64,000 nucleotides of DNA, from contig OY756142.1 of NCBI GenBank assembly GCA_963576785.1, positions 3,100,001 to 3,164,000 on the forward strand. The letters are read 5' to 3'. A model generated the notes under the pieces. The model was not told the DNA's origin, searched no databases, and was given only the letters and a program-made list of their open reading frames with translations. Shown here one piece after another: positions 10,785 to 21,402 of the stretch (within the stretch, counting starts at the first letter, position 1; each line of letters starts with the position of its first letter). The position numbers were made by a program, and so were the translations under genes. The stretch comes from Chlorophyllum brunneum. Lineage: Eukaryota > Basidiomycota > Agaricomycetes > Agaricales > Agaricaceae.

Positions 10785-12385
10785 ATGGCCTTGGGCCCTT
10801 TGCACGGTCGGTTGACCTGGATATATGCGCATGTTCTGCGCTCTGTTATCCTCTTCTGGTCCATCACCTGCTCTCTTTCCTTTAATCCGTATGATTATCC
10901 CCGGAAAAAAGTGCACTGCGACGCCGTACAGCGGGCGCCTGCTTTCAAACAAGTTCAAATTGAATTGAGTGCATATAACGGCAATTCTGTTGCGGGCGGA
11001 CCATGAATGACTGTTACAGGTTACGTGGATGTGAATAGTAATGCTCTTGATACAATCCTCATGGTACATGGATGGCCAAGCGGTTGGAGTACGTGGTCAA
11101 AGCAGATCGAGGGGCTCGGAGTGAGTTGCTTCTCGACTTATCTAGGCATCTCATGAATGACTATGTCCAGGATGAGGGTTACCGCATGTTGGTTCCGGAT
11201 CTTCGTGGATTCGGCTACTCATCTCACACAGACGATTTCAAGTCGTCACATACAATGGGTGATCTTGTACATGATCTGACATGTATCCTCGAACATGCGC
11301 GTGTCCGGTCTGCCATTTGCATGGGGTTTGGTTCCTTCGCGTCAAGATAAAACAACGCTGACTAACTTTACTAGACATGATTGGGGGTCACAAGTATGCT
11401 ATGAAGCTGCGCGAATGCGACCGGATGTGTTCACTGCTATTATTGGTCTTGTTGTCCCGGTAATTATATCCGATATACTTAATTCCTGCACCTTCTAATG
11501 CTTTGCCACCAGTACATTCCCTCAGCTGGGCCATATGTGTCTATAAAACAGCTCGTGCCCGCCTTTCCTAAGCTCGCGTATCAAACATTCTTGAATAGAC
11601 ATACACGAGAAGCCGCGAATGAGTTGAATCGTGACATTAGAAGAACTCTTCGAGCGACGATGAGGACTACCGCTAGTCCGCCTCCGGATAAATTCCTGAC
11701 AAGTCAAACGTCATACCTGGACGGCTGGAAAGGTGTTGAGGAAGTACGTACTACCCCCCGTCCGTTAATTACAAAAGTCATAACAACATTCAAAGATACC
11801 CCCAATCCCCTTTTTCAGCGAACAGGAAGAAGACTACATGGTAGAGTCTTTTGGGAGACAGGGATTCCTCTTCAGTGAGTAATGTTTAGAAATATTTTTC
11901 GGATAGAGGTCATTGGACAATTTTATCAGCGTTAGGGTTTTACACGGAAGAGGTAAGCCTCGCATCATGACCATTCGTATCGACGTTTAGTTCCCCAAAC
12001 AGAACAGACAGAAATCTCATGCTTTCTGTCATGAACAAGGTAACCATACGCTTCCACAGCCTGTCCTCTCCATATTACCGACTAAGGTTCGTCCAATCAT
12101 CCCACACGCACGACGTATTGGCAATATTAGTGTCGTCTAGGATCCCGTTGCCAACTGGGAACTCGCGATGAAACACCTCAAAAGCGAGGAGTTCATGCCG
12201 GACCTCACTGTCAGAGTATGTAGGCATATGCCCTTCCATTCCATGTACTGATTGCATTTTAGTACGTTGAGGGCGCGCACTGGGTCCAGCTCGAAAACCC
12301 AAACGCAGTCAACCAAGCGATCAAAGAGTGGCTGCACGCTTTGCGCTCGCGCACCGGAGGAGGCCGTCCAGATGATGAACTGTGA
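10785..12385 (+). CDS. alpha/beta-hydrolase, epoxide hydrolase type
   Basis: Epoxide hydrolases open an epoxide to a diol through an Asp nucleophile. An N-terminal membrane anchor (AHVLRSVILFWSITCSLSF) is followed, after an intron, by YVDVNSNALDTILMVHGWPS, where HGWP is the oxyanion motif. VPDLRGFGYSSH is followed in the next exons by the nucleophile elbow HDWGS (Asp nucleophile). The charge-relay Asp is in LPTKDPVANWE and the catalytic His in EGAHWVQLENP. The join LPTK/DPVAN removes a 54-nt intron (12087-12140) that would otherwise read as a stop. The C-terminus is GGRPDDEL. About ten exons are needed. The triad is complete, so it is probably active, likely at the ER membrane. Roles in detoxification or metabolite synthesis are both possible. 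Confidence 0.85.
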
Positions 12386-14577
12386 GGATTGCCCAGGGGG
12401 CATAAACTACCGATGAACCAAATAGATGTGATTTAAGGTACAGTTTACGATGAAAAATTCTCAAGGATCTCGTCACGACGAGCTTACGTGGGTAGCTCCT
12501 CACTTCACCCAGTTTGTTCCTGACCGGTGTTTTGGTGAACCACTGGATCTCAGCTTCGTTATAGCCAATGTCATACGACCTATAACATCGAAGCGCGAAC
12601 TGCCCGGCGTGAGCTAACCGCAAATAACGTTCCCATCTCACCTCTTCCCTCAACCGAGCTTTTCCTTGTCCAGACCCGGGTTTCACTGCATGGACCCTGT
12701 CATGTTGAGATCTCTTCCTGGTGTCGTTGTTCTCTCTGTCATCGCCTAAATATCGGCTATCTCCGTCTCATGCGAGATGCCAAAGACGATCCCATCATTG
12801 ATATCGCAGCCGAGAGACTAAAATTCCCAACCGTTAGTGAGTTGATGCTTATTACACATGGAGTGTCGAGGTGCCTAGCGCCCACTAATTAATTGCCAGG
12901 GCTGTGGCTTTCCGGGTTGCATGATATTCCGGTGTGAGGCCATACTCTCTGGACCGTTTTTATCACAGGACATGTAAAACATACCAGGCTAGCATTTCTC
13001 AGATTCAAAGAATTTGTTGTTTACAGGCCTTTACCGAGCTAATACCCGCGGAGATTGCACCCATCATTATGAGCCAAGGCGTTGCCATAAAACCAAATTC
13101 ATCAAACTCCTCATGACTAGTCCTTCCAATCCCTTGGGTTCCGACCATTTGTTATCCCACGAGGGGTGCCTTCTGGTTCATCGGAACCCACATGAATCCA
13201 TCTCGAAGCAGAACAGCCTTTGCATAGATCCCAGCTCTTGTTTCTGCGATCAATGGAAGATAGTGTTCTACCATATTCCACTGTCACTCCCAGAGGCTTG
13301 ACACACGATCTGTCCAGTGGGAACTTTTTCTCCTGGAGTAGATCCGTCCGGATTGGTACATAGCTACAGTGAGCGGAGCGAACAAGGTGAATTGCTTTCT
13401 ACTACTTGATCGGAGGAATGTGATGTCGGGGACATTCTATGCAGGTCTCACGAAGCCCGATCATTATATTCTGAACCTAGCTCAATTCTGATCTCGGAAC
13501 TGGGTTCTTGATGGCTTCAGCTTCCACTGGCCACTGGCCAAAACTCAAGTGTGTATCTCTTGCTGAAAGACTTGAAGGTCAGTGGTAACCCCGCCGGAAG
13601 GCTACCATTCGTTATGACAGTACATGGGAGTCATAGGGGGGAGCTTCGTCTCCTCCCCTGCCTGAAGTCCATAATATCCTATATTATCCTGCTCCCCACT
13701 CTCCGCCCGGTGTTTTAAATTCGAAATTCTTTTTTCCAGCTTTTTATAACCGGCGCCTTCCATCGTTTCACTTGCCCCTTATGAACATCATCGTCTGCCA
13801 AGTTCCAGTGCGACAGACAAGAAGCTTTCGACAAACGTAAGAATACTGTTTTTGGATGGTCACTCATCGGTTCCCTTCTCAGACGAACATTTGTGTTTCC
13901 CACAATCTTTGATGAAACTGTCCCAACATCTCACAGTAAGTAATATAGTACTATGGATGTAGAATCCTCAAGTAGTTGTGGAGGGTGACATGAGGCCAAA
14001 AGTCGCAGCCCGTCATCCTCGGGGGTCTGTTACCTGATGCGACCCCATCCGACTCTTCGGGACTACCATCAAAGGATACCACCTTCTACATCTACGGTGG
14101 GCTGCCATGTGGTCCGAGCTGCGAACACGTTAGCTTCTTCCCCGATTCTACAGGTCTCCTTAGGGCTCCCGCTGGTCCTCTGGGTGCTGTCAGTGATATC
14201 AACAAAGTAAAACGACCACTGTCTGTGGTCAGCCCGGATGTCCCAGCTGGATTGATCCAACATCCAACACTCTAGCATGCAATATCCGCTGACTTTGGTT
14301 CACACTAATGGGTTACCACGGTTGACGAACAACATCATGTGGTCCACATGGTTGTTATTCAACGAACTTCCTTCAATGAATATTCTAGTTGGTAACTATG
14401 TTTTCCTGATCTACTGACGCCATCGATGGCAGGCTTTCATATACCTGTGAACTGAGTACTGATCGCCTTGTTTCGAGTCGTGAGTCGTGGTAGAAATGAA
14501 TAGAGCGCCCATCAACCAAAACATGAGCCATCTTGGATCAACAATAGCAATTGGGTTCGTCCCGCGGAGTAGACTAC
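12386..14577. other. 2.2-kb intergenic region, possible gene scraps
   Basis: No complete gene was found. On the plus strand near 12760-12830 a stretch reads RLMRDAKDDPIIDIAAERL followed by a plausible donor, and near 12900 GLWLSGLHDIPV follows a plausible acceptor. These could be relics or exons of an unrecognised gene. The remainder up to the DUF6534 promoter shows nothing recognisable. Confidence 0.35.
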
Positions 14578-14584
14578 TATAAAA
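14578..14584 (+). promoter_or_regulatory. TATA box of first DUF6534 gene
   Basis: TATAAAA, 80 bp upstream of the ATG at 14664. The surrounding ~130 bp are conserved in front of the paralog at 25295, including the same TATAAAA at 25209, supporting a real core promoter inherited with the gene. Confidence 0.7.
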
Positions 14585-14663
14585 CCACAGCTTTGGGTCC
14601 ACACTAGTCTCCCAGTGACTCCAGCTTCCCTCTTTTCGACATATCCCGTCGCACATTCTCGAC

Positions 14664-16391
14664 ATGAGTTCGGGCGAAATTAAGGAGGGGCTTCCACCCA
14701 TCCCGAAGGATATAGGCCCAATGTGAGTGTGGGTCCTTCCGGGCACGGCGCAAGTGATTTAATCATGATATTCAACCCAGAGCAGGCCCGCCGGTACGGC
14801 ACCTCTGTTGCGTCCTCATTCACCTTTGCTAACCCATGCTTTAGTATCTAGGCATCCTTCTCAACTGGTGGTTGTTTGGTGTTCTTGTGATGCAATACTG
14901 TAAGTTATCTCGTTTACGGGGAGTCTCCCCCGACTCTAGTAAATGCCGATACTTGATACAGATCTCTATTACCTGAATTTCCCTGATGACCGCCGTTTTC
15001 TGAAATTGGCTGGTAAGACTTGTCAACCTGAGTACTGAATCTTGCTTTGATCACCAATGCTACCCTCTCCCTCTCAGTACATTTCATCTTCATCGTGGAA
15101 ATGGTGCAGACGATATTCACTGTTGCTGATGGGTTTCACTGGTTTGTTTTCGGATTCGGCGACATGGATCGGCTCGATGAGTTCTTCTTGGCGAACTTTG
15201 ATTGCCCCATGATGAGCGCCGTCATCGCCCTGGTGGTGCAAAGCATATACGCATGGCGTGTCTATCACCTAAGCGGGCTCAAAGTGATGACTGGTATCAT
15301 TTCTTTTGTGGGGTTTCTCTATAGCTCGGTGGCAACATCCACTAACTAATCCACCCCTGGACGTAGTGTGCCGTAGCCCAAGCTGCTGGTGGGCTTGGTA
15401 TTGGAATAGTGGTAAGTCTCCTGCGCAATAGGATTTAACTGCATCCTCACGACAAAAATAAGCATCAAGATATCGGAAAGATCAGAAAGTGGCAGCCGCA
15501 GTTCACAGTGCTTCAGATTGTGAGTGGAGAAGCAATTCAACTTCGGCAAATCGAATTGAAGATGGGAAATAGATCTGGGCTATATTCAGCGCCGCTGGTG
15601 ATACGATTATTGCTGGAATTATGACATGGTTGGTGAGTTGGGTCTCTTCTTTATGGCGTTGATGAACCTTTCATAAAATCTCTCCACGTAGCTCCTCAAA
15701 TCAAGGCACTGGAGGAACGGGGATGAGAGAAACAACGTATTAACGAGGATCGTGCGCCTTACGATTGAAACAAACGTGGCAAGTGGTAGGTCGCAGGCCC
15801 TTTTTAAATCAAGTGGAGATAATGAGAATTCTCATGCATAGCCGTCGTTGCTATTGGGGTGCTGTTGACAACCGTTCTCCCAAGCATTGCACCCCCTGTG
15901 AGTCAGACGTCAATTCCTCACATCCGCAGAAGGTTGACAGCCGTATCAGAAAGGAAGCTATTTCCTTGCTCCGTGAGTCACGATTTTTGTGTGGTTCCGA
16001 AATTTGCTTATGCACAATGATAATTCTAGATGTTATGTTTTGGGAAAACTGTTCGTCTGAAAATCTACCATTCTATCCTGGTACCTAACGCCCAACCCGG
16101 TCCCTACAGGTATAGTAACTCCTTCATGGCCATGCTCAATAATCGTACTTTGATAAAACAAGATATTTTGAGGAATCAAGGAGGGGTTTCAAGCAGTTCA
16201 CGGCACCAGTGGACTTCCCCAGTCGGCCAACACACCTCGATTATTCCGCTGCCTACTTCATCATTTACGGCGGAGAATGATCACCAAAGGACGTTCACAA
16301 TGGCCGATATCAAAGTGAGCAGAAGCGTCACTCAGGTGAGCCTTGTGGTGCGGTCGATGCTGGTGTTTTCTGACCTATTTCGTAGGTATAA
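14664..16391 (+). CDS. DUF6534-type multi-pass membrane protein (copy a)
   Basis: A predicted seven-helix membrane protein of the agaricomycete DUF6534 group; function unknown. Starts MSSGEIKEGLPPIPKDIGPM, then YLGILLNWWLFGVLVMQY, YYLNFPDDRRFLKLA, VHFIFIVEMVQTIFTVADGF with HWFVFGFGDMDRLDEF, and MMSAVIALVVQSIYAWRVYH. The DUF6534 part includes DTIIAGIMTWLL, then VVAIGVLLTTVLPSIAPP, and the signature YSNSFMAMLNNR. The hydrophilic tail ends at a 53-nt intron whose acceptor is followed immediately by GTA TAA, so the C-terminus is SVTQV. Copy b has the same C-terminal splice. Close paralog of 25295-27040, with conserved promoter. All joins examined keep frame. Confidence 0.8.
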
Positions 16392-17439
16392 AGCCAGACA
16401 TTTGCCTTGCCTCGTGTCCTTTTAGGGTCTTCGAAGGTTGTTTTGAGTACCTGTTTGTTCTGCAGGGCGGTGAATGCGCTCCCGCCTGTCTTTTGTCAAT
16501 GAATCACTTCTGGTGTCTGTTACGATTATGACGGAATAACGCTTCGGAGGTGTATGATATAGTACAGATCACAACACTAGCAAGGTGAAGAGGATCAAAA
16601 GAACCAAGATGCATCTACCAAACGGAGATGAAACTGTTCGAACTACACTGTAGAATGCTTATCACACCCGGGTCTTGTGCTCTTTGATTGAAGGCAAGCG
16701 ATGTTATTGTTGGTGTTGGCGGGGGATCGGCGTTATAAGTACGAGACCATTTGTGCCGACACAACCCGGTTCATTTTGAACTTGTCCATGCAGAACATTC
16801 CTACATTCCTGGAGTATCAACTTTGGGATATCATACCATCGTGACCTCGATCTTTTACTTACGTTTCTCCTAGACACCGGTTTTCCAGTATCTTTTATAT
16901 ACCAAGGCTTAGGGCTCCTAACACGTCGAGGCCAAATTCTGATGTGATATACTGCGATATACCTCAGGTACCAAAGGACCTCCTTACCGTGTCCAGAAGA
17001 CCTTCTACCTGACAGATTTATGCAGAAAACCGGGTGTATAGGGACATCTTAATAAATTTCCGTTTCAGAGTGTAAGCCATACAGGTTATTGAATGCCGAG
17101 TGTCCTGTACGTTGAAAAGTCCACTAAGAGAAACTGCTGATCGCAAACATGCGGCCCTCACATCGAGCATGATACGGCCAGACCGGGGCTCCTGCTCAAG
17201 CTGGACCGGTCGGAAAACCTGGAGAATGGAGTGTTGCAAGCTTCCTCGAAGACACGTAGATATTGTAAATCTCACCTATCTAACATGTTGGTGACATGAA
17301 AAAAAAAAATTTACGGACCATGTGATGAATCTCACAATTAGTAACATAAGTATCTAATATCACAGCCAACCTCGAACCAATCTCACGTTGGTAACATGGC
17401 CGGATGGCAATCTATCCCGGCGTTAAGTTCGGGCCTTAC

Positions 17440-17479
17440 CACCTCAGTTGTCAACCGCGTTACCGTTGACACTGAGGTG
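17440..17479. repeat. hairpin-forming repeat, copy 1
   Basis: Left arm CACCTCAGTTGTCAAC (17440-17455) pairs with right arm GTTGACACTGAGGTG (17465-17479), with one bulged T and a 9-nt loop. The inner 27 nt recur at 17545-17571. No gene overlaps it. Confidence 0.75.
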
Positions 17480-17540
17480 CTTATGTTTTTCCTTATGTCC
17501 CACTGATATGTCGTAGATATATATTAGGTGAATACACATC

Positions 17541-17572
17541 AGTCGTCAACCGCGTTACCGTTGACACTGAGA
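17541..17572. repeat. hairpin-forming repeat, copy 2
   Basis: Second copy of the 27-nt core, 95 bp downstream of copy 1. The outer stem is weaker here (CAGTCGTCAAC against GTTGACACTG). Flanks are AT-rich and differ from copy 1. Confidence 0.7.
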
Positions 17573-17975
17573 TATATATGTATTTGCCAATAGTTATGAG
17601 TGTCCTATGTAGGTTTCAGCTGTTTTATTTCTGACATTGGTATCAACTTTCTAAAGCAGTAGAATGCATGTATGTCTACTCACTGAATAACTCGAATAAT
17701 TTGAATGTATGTGTTAATCCCTCTGGATCGTCATCATCCACTACAATAGCCCATAGGAATCATGCAAGGTTATGCATTGTTGATGTCTTTCTTACTTACA
17801 ATCCAGGGCATCGCATTACAGCGGCCATCAGGGCATCTGATAACCGCGTGGCCAGTAGTGTGACTGAAGTAATTCTACTGTTATTTTAGTTTTTCTGAGG
17901 GGGATTATCATGATATAAAGGTGCATTGGAGCTCATTTCCCCTGCACCCACTCATAATCTTGTCTGTGAAGCAAA

Positions 17976-19561
17976 ATGGATGCCATAGATCCTTTACACC
18001 TGTTTGAACTTTTAACTAGATTCGAGCGATCGAGAAACGTCAATGTATGTCACTCCCTCCATAACCAGCTTCCATGTACTAAACCTCCGCCATAGTACTC
18101 TTATCGTATGTCTTCCTTGTGACATTTATTGGAAGGCTCGACGATGTTCATTATAAATTATAGTTGCCAGTGCCAGCATCATGGTAAAGAGTGGCTGCTT
18201 TGTCTTTCCATGTTGACCTCACGGTTTGCTCAATATCCCCTTGTGGGCTAGGTTTTGGATTGGCTAGTAACCCTAGAATTAGAGGTTACACTTGTGTGGC
18301 ATTCACGGTGGAGTTGGACTAAGGTTTTGTATCTTTTCACGCGATACCTACCTTTCACAGTTGGTTCTATTGCCATATACCGTGCGTATGCTGGCATTTC
18401 CTCTGAACAGTGTTACGATTTAACAAAAAATTGCTGACCCTCACAGATCAATTTGGTTATATGCTCGCTGGGAGTGTCTGTAAATTATCATATCAATACG
18501 CGGCCTGTAAGCATTTTACCTCCAAAGACTTTCCTTATCTGAGCAGACATTGCGGTTGTCGGCAGGGATGTTTGTTGTTGTATGCGCAAGTGCAGAATGT
18601 GCGTTGTGGTTTAACTATCTTATGAATTCAGCTATATGGCTCATCTCATTACAGTTATATTGACGTTTAGAACCTGGGCCATCTGTGAGAGGGATTGGAG
18701 AATGACATACAGCCTCTTTACAGCGTTTGGATTGACATTTCTGGCAGAGTTTATTTTGATAGGATTCCACCTAAAGTCGACAATGCGTGAGTCTCAAACC
18801 CTCATCATTGTTCTGTTCTTGATCTTGCTTCGCACCACTTTGGCTTGTAGACAAAGCCTCACCTCTCCCTCGACTACTTGGTTGCATTGCTGAGAGTCAG
18901 CCTACCTCCTTCGTAGCAGTATGTTATGTGCTTCTCCTCATATTTGATGCGGGTGAGTTTTCGCACTGTATGTACATTGAATAATGACCGATGCAAATAT
19001 GTAGTGATACTCTCCCTGATGATTGTTCGAGGCTTCTCAATTGGTGGGATAGATTTTCCCCCTTGTACTTGCAGAGAATTGAAATTTGTCTGCTCAGGTC
19101 GAGATTCGCGATTCGCGAGACAGGTATACAGCGATGGTGAGCGTCTGGCTCATTTCTCTTATTGTCCTGTTGAATTTGTGTTCCCATAGGCATCATTTAT
19201 TATGTATACGTATTTGGTGCGCAAATCCGACTCAACGAATAGTATAGGTTTGATTCTGCCACAGTGCTCTCCTTGATTAATCTCATCATTATCTCCAAAC
19301 TTCCGGTACACTATTCTACGTTCACAACTATCACGGTTCTAATAATTTATAGAGTGACTACCTGACAATTTTGGTCCCGTATGCCCATATATGACCTCAC
19401 GGATGTCCTGGATAACTGACAAACGTAATACCTTTAGGATGGAGGGCGTCATTCATTCTGTGGTAGCTTGTCGGGTGGTCCTACATATACGTGAAAAAGC
19501 GCGTATGCTGACAGGCTCTCCAAGTCCGCAAGATGAGCTTGCGGAGAGTTTCGACCTCTAG
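17976..19561 (+). CDS. DUF6533-type multi-pass membrane protein
   Basis: Starts MDAIDPLHLFELLTRFERSR. The diagnostic DUF6533 segment reads VLDWLVTLELEVTLVWHSRW then SWTKVLYLFTRYLPF, matching the family pattern D-x-L-x-T-x-x-x-E-V-x-x-x-W and RYLPF. Later membrane helices include TFRTWAICERDWRMTYSLF with FGLTFLAEFILIGFHL. The cytoplasmic end carries CRVVLHIREKARML and the protein stops after ELAESFDL. Family members are basidiomycete seven-helix proteins of unknown function. Many short introns (about ten) are needed. One, near 18600-18633, would be only 33 nt, so the middle of the model is uncertain. Unrelated in sequence to the DUF6534 genes beside it, though similar in topology. Confidence 0.68.
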
Positions 19562-21402
19562 GATCTCACATGGAAGCACAACGGCGTATGCAGTAGAAAT
19601 AGAGCTTCCAGCACATGGTCTACGTCGTAGGTATAGTCAGCCACATTGTAGCACCAGTGTTGACTCTGTCGTGATATGGTTTGGTGGCATAGGGTATGGA
19701 TGCAATCAGGTGGCCAAGTGTTCGTTGTGGGAAATGGGAGAGGGTGAGGGTATCAGTGCGCAAAGAAGAGAATGTCAGGCTGGGACTTTCACCTAGATCA
19801 AGTTCGTCCAAAAATTTCGAAACGTAGAATTGTGTCTAGCCCCCGGCTGGTGTGTATCTCTAGCATCCCGTCCCCGCTCAGCACTAGAGAGTGGAGCTGA
19901 GGACGCTCCAAAGTGTTATGGCTTGTAAGTTGTCATTGCGACCCACGGCCCACACCCGGAGTGACCATTGCTCGATGCATGTTGTCCTCAGTTCTGACGT
20001 CCCTGTTCTGGAACTGATGGCTGGGCAGCGCTGCAACTTTGTTCAGCAGGTTGTGTGAATTTTTTTCGTTTGCACCTACTTCATTGTAGCCTCTGCGCTC
20101 TTGCCCATAGCCTCATGATGAGGGTAACCATGAGTCGGGGAATGAATAGATGGTGCGGCTGTACACATTACGTGCTGTTCTCCCACCGTGCATGAGCTCA
20201 AGGAGCCAGAACACTGACAGCGAGGCATTATTATTAAGAGCAACGGAACCTAAAACTGAAGTAACTTTCTTCCTGTCCCCAGTCCATGCCCTGAGTAGGT
20301 TGTGGCATAATAGGTGTATCAGAGGTTGAGGGTGCCACTTCGTTACATCAACCTGGGGACACTTGTGGACGAGTGTAATCCCTCAACCAGCTCAGCGTTA
20401 GGATATGCCTTTGTGATACGAGGAAGCGAACGTTTTAATGTATTGGGTTGAGTCCCGCGTTGGTTAGGGTGCCGGCCAGCTGCAGCTCATTTCATAGTTC
20501 GTCGACTCAGCAATATGATTGTTTCGGATTGTTGAAGGATGTACCTAAAGGAGGGTATATGAATAGACACTTGTTATTGTTGTCGTTGGGGAATAGCTTT
20601 AGTTGGACTAGAAGAAGTCGCAAACAAAGGATCATACAAAAGATTGGGGTCCGTGTGTTATACGTAATGTTTATCACTACGTGTGACCTTTGGTGCCTAC
20701 GATTCTAACAATACCTACAATGGCCACATAGCGAGTGCTTTCTGCCCCGGAGGCATTACCACAGTTTATATCTGGGTGAGTGTGCCAAAATTACATTTGA
20801 ACAGCGTGGACCTTGATCTAACTGGATAGCGGGCAAAATAGGCATCATCATCAGAAAATATCACCATCAGAAGTGATGTTCGGAAATCAGCTGCAGATTC
20901 TGTCCCAGCCCTGAATTTGCTGATCATGGTAAAGCGCACATCTTTTGGGTATGTTTGTGTCCTTGCCATTTTTGTGCTCCCGCTAGTGCCTGGGCTCACG
21001 AAGTTCCCAACTGTGCGAAAGCTAGGGCTGTATTGTTCAGTGCCGAAACAACATTACTTGGACGCTGCCATAATCGTTTGTTGCTTCCCAACGAAGAACA
21101 ATGACGCAGAGTCGTACTTAATGAACATCGGCTGAAAATGTCTCCTTATCATCAACGAACCACAACACCGGTCCGGCGTCAGTTTGTTCTGGGTGCACCA
21201 GCCTCGAGGCAACTTCCAAACGAGGCTTCCACCTCATTGTGTACCCACCGTGCTCAACCAACCGTCGTCCACGTTGGAAACGCATTCTTATCAAGCTGTA
21301 AAAGCCCTCCACTAACATACCGCCGTTCCATCCTCTCTCTGCCATCCTCTTACGCACACAAGCTGCCACACCTGAAGCCTTCTTGCCCACATAGCACTTT
21401 CC
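19562..21402. other. 1.8-kb region, one doubtful small ORF
   Basis: No supported gene. A plus-strand frame at 20923-21135 begins MVKRTSFGYVCVLAIFVLPL, resembling a signal peptide, and continues for about 70 codons with several Cys. It could be a small secreted protein, but there is no paralog or domain to back it. The last 300 bp precede the long gene at 21403 and probably hold its promoter and 5' UTR. Confidence 0.35.

Larger units (their letters stand above)
16392..17975. other. intergenic with small repeats, no gene seen
   Basis: 1.6 kb without recognisable protein. Between 17265 and 17575 there are small repeats: three variants of AATCTCAC followed by TAACAT (near 17269, 17328 and 17378) and two copies of a hairpin-forming element listed separately. 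An A-rich run occurs at about 17299. Confidence 0.5.

Noticed and set aside
12087..12140. In-frame stop in the epoxide hydrolase before DPVAN
   Set aside because: The stop is the TAG of an intron acceptor; removing the 54-nt intron gives LPTKDPVANWE, the expected charge-relay region.
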